Source of the DNA: Flavobacteriales bacterium | GTDB taxonomy: Bacteria; Bacteroidota; Bacteroidia; Flavobacteriales_E; Vicingaceae | Length of the DNA: 6,849 nucleotides | Direction of reading: 5' to 3' | NCBI GenBank assembly: GCA_029262915.1 | Contig: JAJCYN010000534.1 | Location: 1-6,849, forward strand | In this document: positions 6,301 to 6,849 of the stretch, piece after piece | Layout of the letters: every line of letters starts with the position of its first letter | Position numbering within the stretch: the first letter of the stretch is position 1 | Notes under the pieces: model-generated | Told to the model about the DNA's origin: nothing | Seen by the model: the letters and a program-made list of their open reading frames with translations, nothing else | The model's database searches: none | Program-made: the position numbers and the translations under genes

Positions 6301-6849
6301 TAAATGTTTCAAACTCTAAATCCAACATCTTGTTAGTGTGTGGAACTATTATTTGAGATGAATAGGTGAAATTTCTACTATGCCTCACAAAAGTAAAGTG
6401 TACTTGAAAGTTACCCCTATATTTTTCTAAAATAGGAATGGTAATCTTTTTTTGTTGTCCACTAATTTTAACCCACTCCTTATGTATCACCTTATTTTTG
6501 TGTTCAATTTCATACATAACTTGTACATCCTTTGCAGCTGAACCAATTAAAAATTGGGCAACTTCTCCTGGCTCACCTCTCTTTTTAATTGGAGTAAACC
6601 AACCTATTTCATTTACTGGAACTTGTTTTTCATGTTCATCAAAAACTGTAAAATATTTAACCTCTTTAACTTCTTGTCCATACTTATCTTTTGTAATGGC
6701 TTCTATTACATAAACTCCCGATTCCCATTCTGGTAAATGATAAAGTTCTATTGATTTTTTATTGGCTGTATTAAAATCATGATCGTAAACTTTAATGTTT
6801 CTTTCCCATTTGTACTTATTATTTTCATCCTCATAAACATCTAAAGGAA
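3347..6849 (-). CDS. Alpha-2-macroglobulin family protein with thioester motif (5'-partial)
   Basis: C-terminal 1,166 codons of a large bacterial alpha-2-macroglobulin, a thioester protease trap of the envelope. The frame is open to the right edge: the 110 codons before the ATG at 6517 read as good macroglobulin-type sequence (VYVIEAITKDKYGQEV, WFTPIKKRGEPGEVAQF), so that ATG is internal. Counting from the first whole codon (6847-6845), residues 1-220 are beta-rich macroglobulin domains. Residues 230-370 include a Tyr-rich stretch and a low-complexity acidic/Lys segment near 301-340 that is the likely bait region. Residues 380-425 (NFAETAFFYPHL, IPEALTKWKF, AHTKDL) are the signature A2M domain. 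Residues 594-945 are the helical thioester domain, with YPYECAEQT carrying C612-A-E-Q615 (5003-5014) and GGWTWF at 713-718. Residues 1050-1166 are the C-terminal bacterial MG10-like domain (MKDMRAAGLEP). Bacteroidota members are commonly near 1,800-2,000 residues, so several hundred N-terminal residues, including the export signal, are missing. Confidence 0.93.
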   Translation of the reverse strand, partial: PLDVYEDENNKYKWERNIKVYDHDFNTANKKSIELYHLPEWESGVYVIEAITKDKYGQEVKEVKYFTVFDEHEKQVPVNEIGWFTPIKKRGEPGEVAQFLIGSAAKDVQVMYEIEHKNKVIHKEWVKISGQQKKITIPILEKYRGNFQVHFTFVRHSRNFTYSSQIIVPHTNKMLDLEFETFRNKLLPGQKEEWKIKIKGKKGEKVAAEMVATLYDASLDAFRANYWGLDVLYYDYSRRYWQSNTSFSYANSELMAYHWNKSLTGLKTKIYDQLNWFGFYYGNRYSRYRGYDYYEGDMLFATEIAEESIMDDEDRSGNYGYAEKSKGASMKKDKLAANIPVVLPARDGATVSATLDGVVTKSGEANQQAITGKDFSEVKARKNFAETAFFYPHLATNAAGEIIIKFTIPEALTKWKFMGLAHTKDLKTGMIYEETVTQKDLMVYPNAPRFFRESDKMTFSTKITNLSDKELNGGAKIFFYDALTSKLISDKLIIGKETITFNVKKGKSTSVNWQIAIPEGYSAITYKVVAKAGNFTDGEEMAIPVLTNRMLVTESMPLPIRGNQTKTFKFTKLINNKSTTLKHHKLTLEFTSNPAWYAIQALPYLMEYPYECAEQTFSRFYANSIASHIANSNPKIATVFESWKKSSPEAFLSNLEKNQELKSLILEETPWVLNSQNESERKKRVGLLFDLNRMSNELGRAMKKLQQLQVSNGGWTWFKGMPESRYMTQHIVTGMGHLDHLGVKNIRSDYKTWNMVKKAVRYLDNRIREDYEWLKKHDVDMEKDHLNYNVIQYLYARSYFLKDVEISSRNKEAYNYYHGQAKKYWLGKSRYMQGMIALALHRDGKVKTAGIPVEQKIIVSLKENAINHEELGMYWKDNRGGYYWYQAPIETQALLIEAFDEVDDDKESVEAMKVWLLKQKQTQDWRTTKATTEACYALLLRGTDLLASDQLVEIKVGNELIDPKKLDDVKVEAGTGYFKTSWNKTAIKSNMGNVTVTKKDDGVAWGAMYWQYFEQLDKITPAETPLKLVKKLFLQRNSDTGPVITPIIEGTKLQPGDKIKVRIELRVDRDMEYVHMKDMRAAGLEPINVFSGYRYQDGLGYYESTKDASTNFFFDYLRKGTYVFEYPLRVNMSGDFSNGITSIQCMYAPEFTSHSEGVRVKVGIKN

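Noticed and set aside
6515..6517. ATG at 6517 as the start of the macroglobulin gene
   Set aside because: The same frame is open for 110 more codons to the edge with domain-like sequence, and there is no signal peptide at 6517. The true start is outside the window.
6438..6736. Two overlapping plus-strand frames (6438-6713 and 6554-6736) near the right edge
   Set aside because: The minus strand here is an uninterrupted continuation of the macroglobulin frame, so these antisense frames are not genes.

Overview
The window is AT-rich and every supported gene lies on the minus strand. Several signs point to Bacteroidota, most likely Flavobacteriia. No start codon is preceded by a Shine-Dalgarno sequence. 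One promoter candidate matches the Bacteroidota -7 box TAnnTTTG. The gene families are typical of that phylum: a thioester alpha-2-macroglobulin, a DUF4296-type lipoprotein, a fibre-like secreted protein opening with a 'GLLIPRVAL' segment, and a 'VINNN/VIDN' repeat protein. This assignment is inference from content, not from a marker gene.

Layout in transcription order (high to low coordinates): (1) The 3' portion of a large alpha-2-macroglobulin family gene runs in from the right edge (6849) to its TAG stop at 3347. The frame stays open to the edge, so the ATG at 6517 is internal. (2) A 115-bp gap holds nested inverted repeats and a -7 box. (3) A 182-aa predicted lipoprotein of unknown function occupies 3231-2683. 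(4) A strong intrinsic terminator fills most of the 57-bp gap before (5), a 120-aa DUF4296-like lipoprotein at 2625-2263. (6) A 264-bp AT-rich intergenic region contains a perfect DnaA-box 9-mer. (7) A 612-aa secreted fibre-like protein with Gly/Asn/Ala repeats occupies 1998-160. (8) Nineteen bases later comes the N-terminus of another secreted repeat protein (140-1), cut by the left edge. The last two are probably co-transcribed.

All five products carry export signals or belong to exported families, so the window reads as a cell-envelope and surface locus. The macroglobulin is expected to trap proteases in the periplasm or at the envelope. The two lipoproteins are small envelope proteins without an assigned role. 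The fibre-like protein and its neighbour look like surface or extracellular structural proteins. Nothing in the sequence proves that they work together.

No rRNA, tRNA, CRISPR array, transposase or integrase was seen. I do not see a clear new defence or mobile system. The most unusual points are the modular architecture of the fibre-like protein and the terminator lying against the start codon of the DUF4296-like gene.
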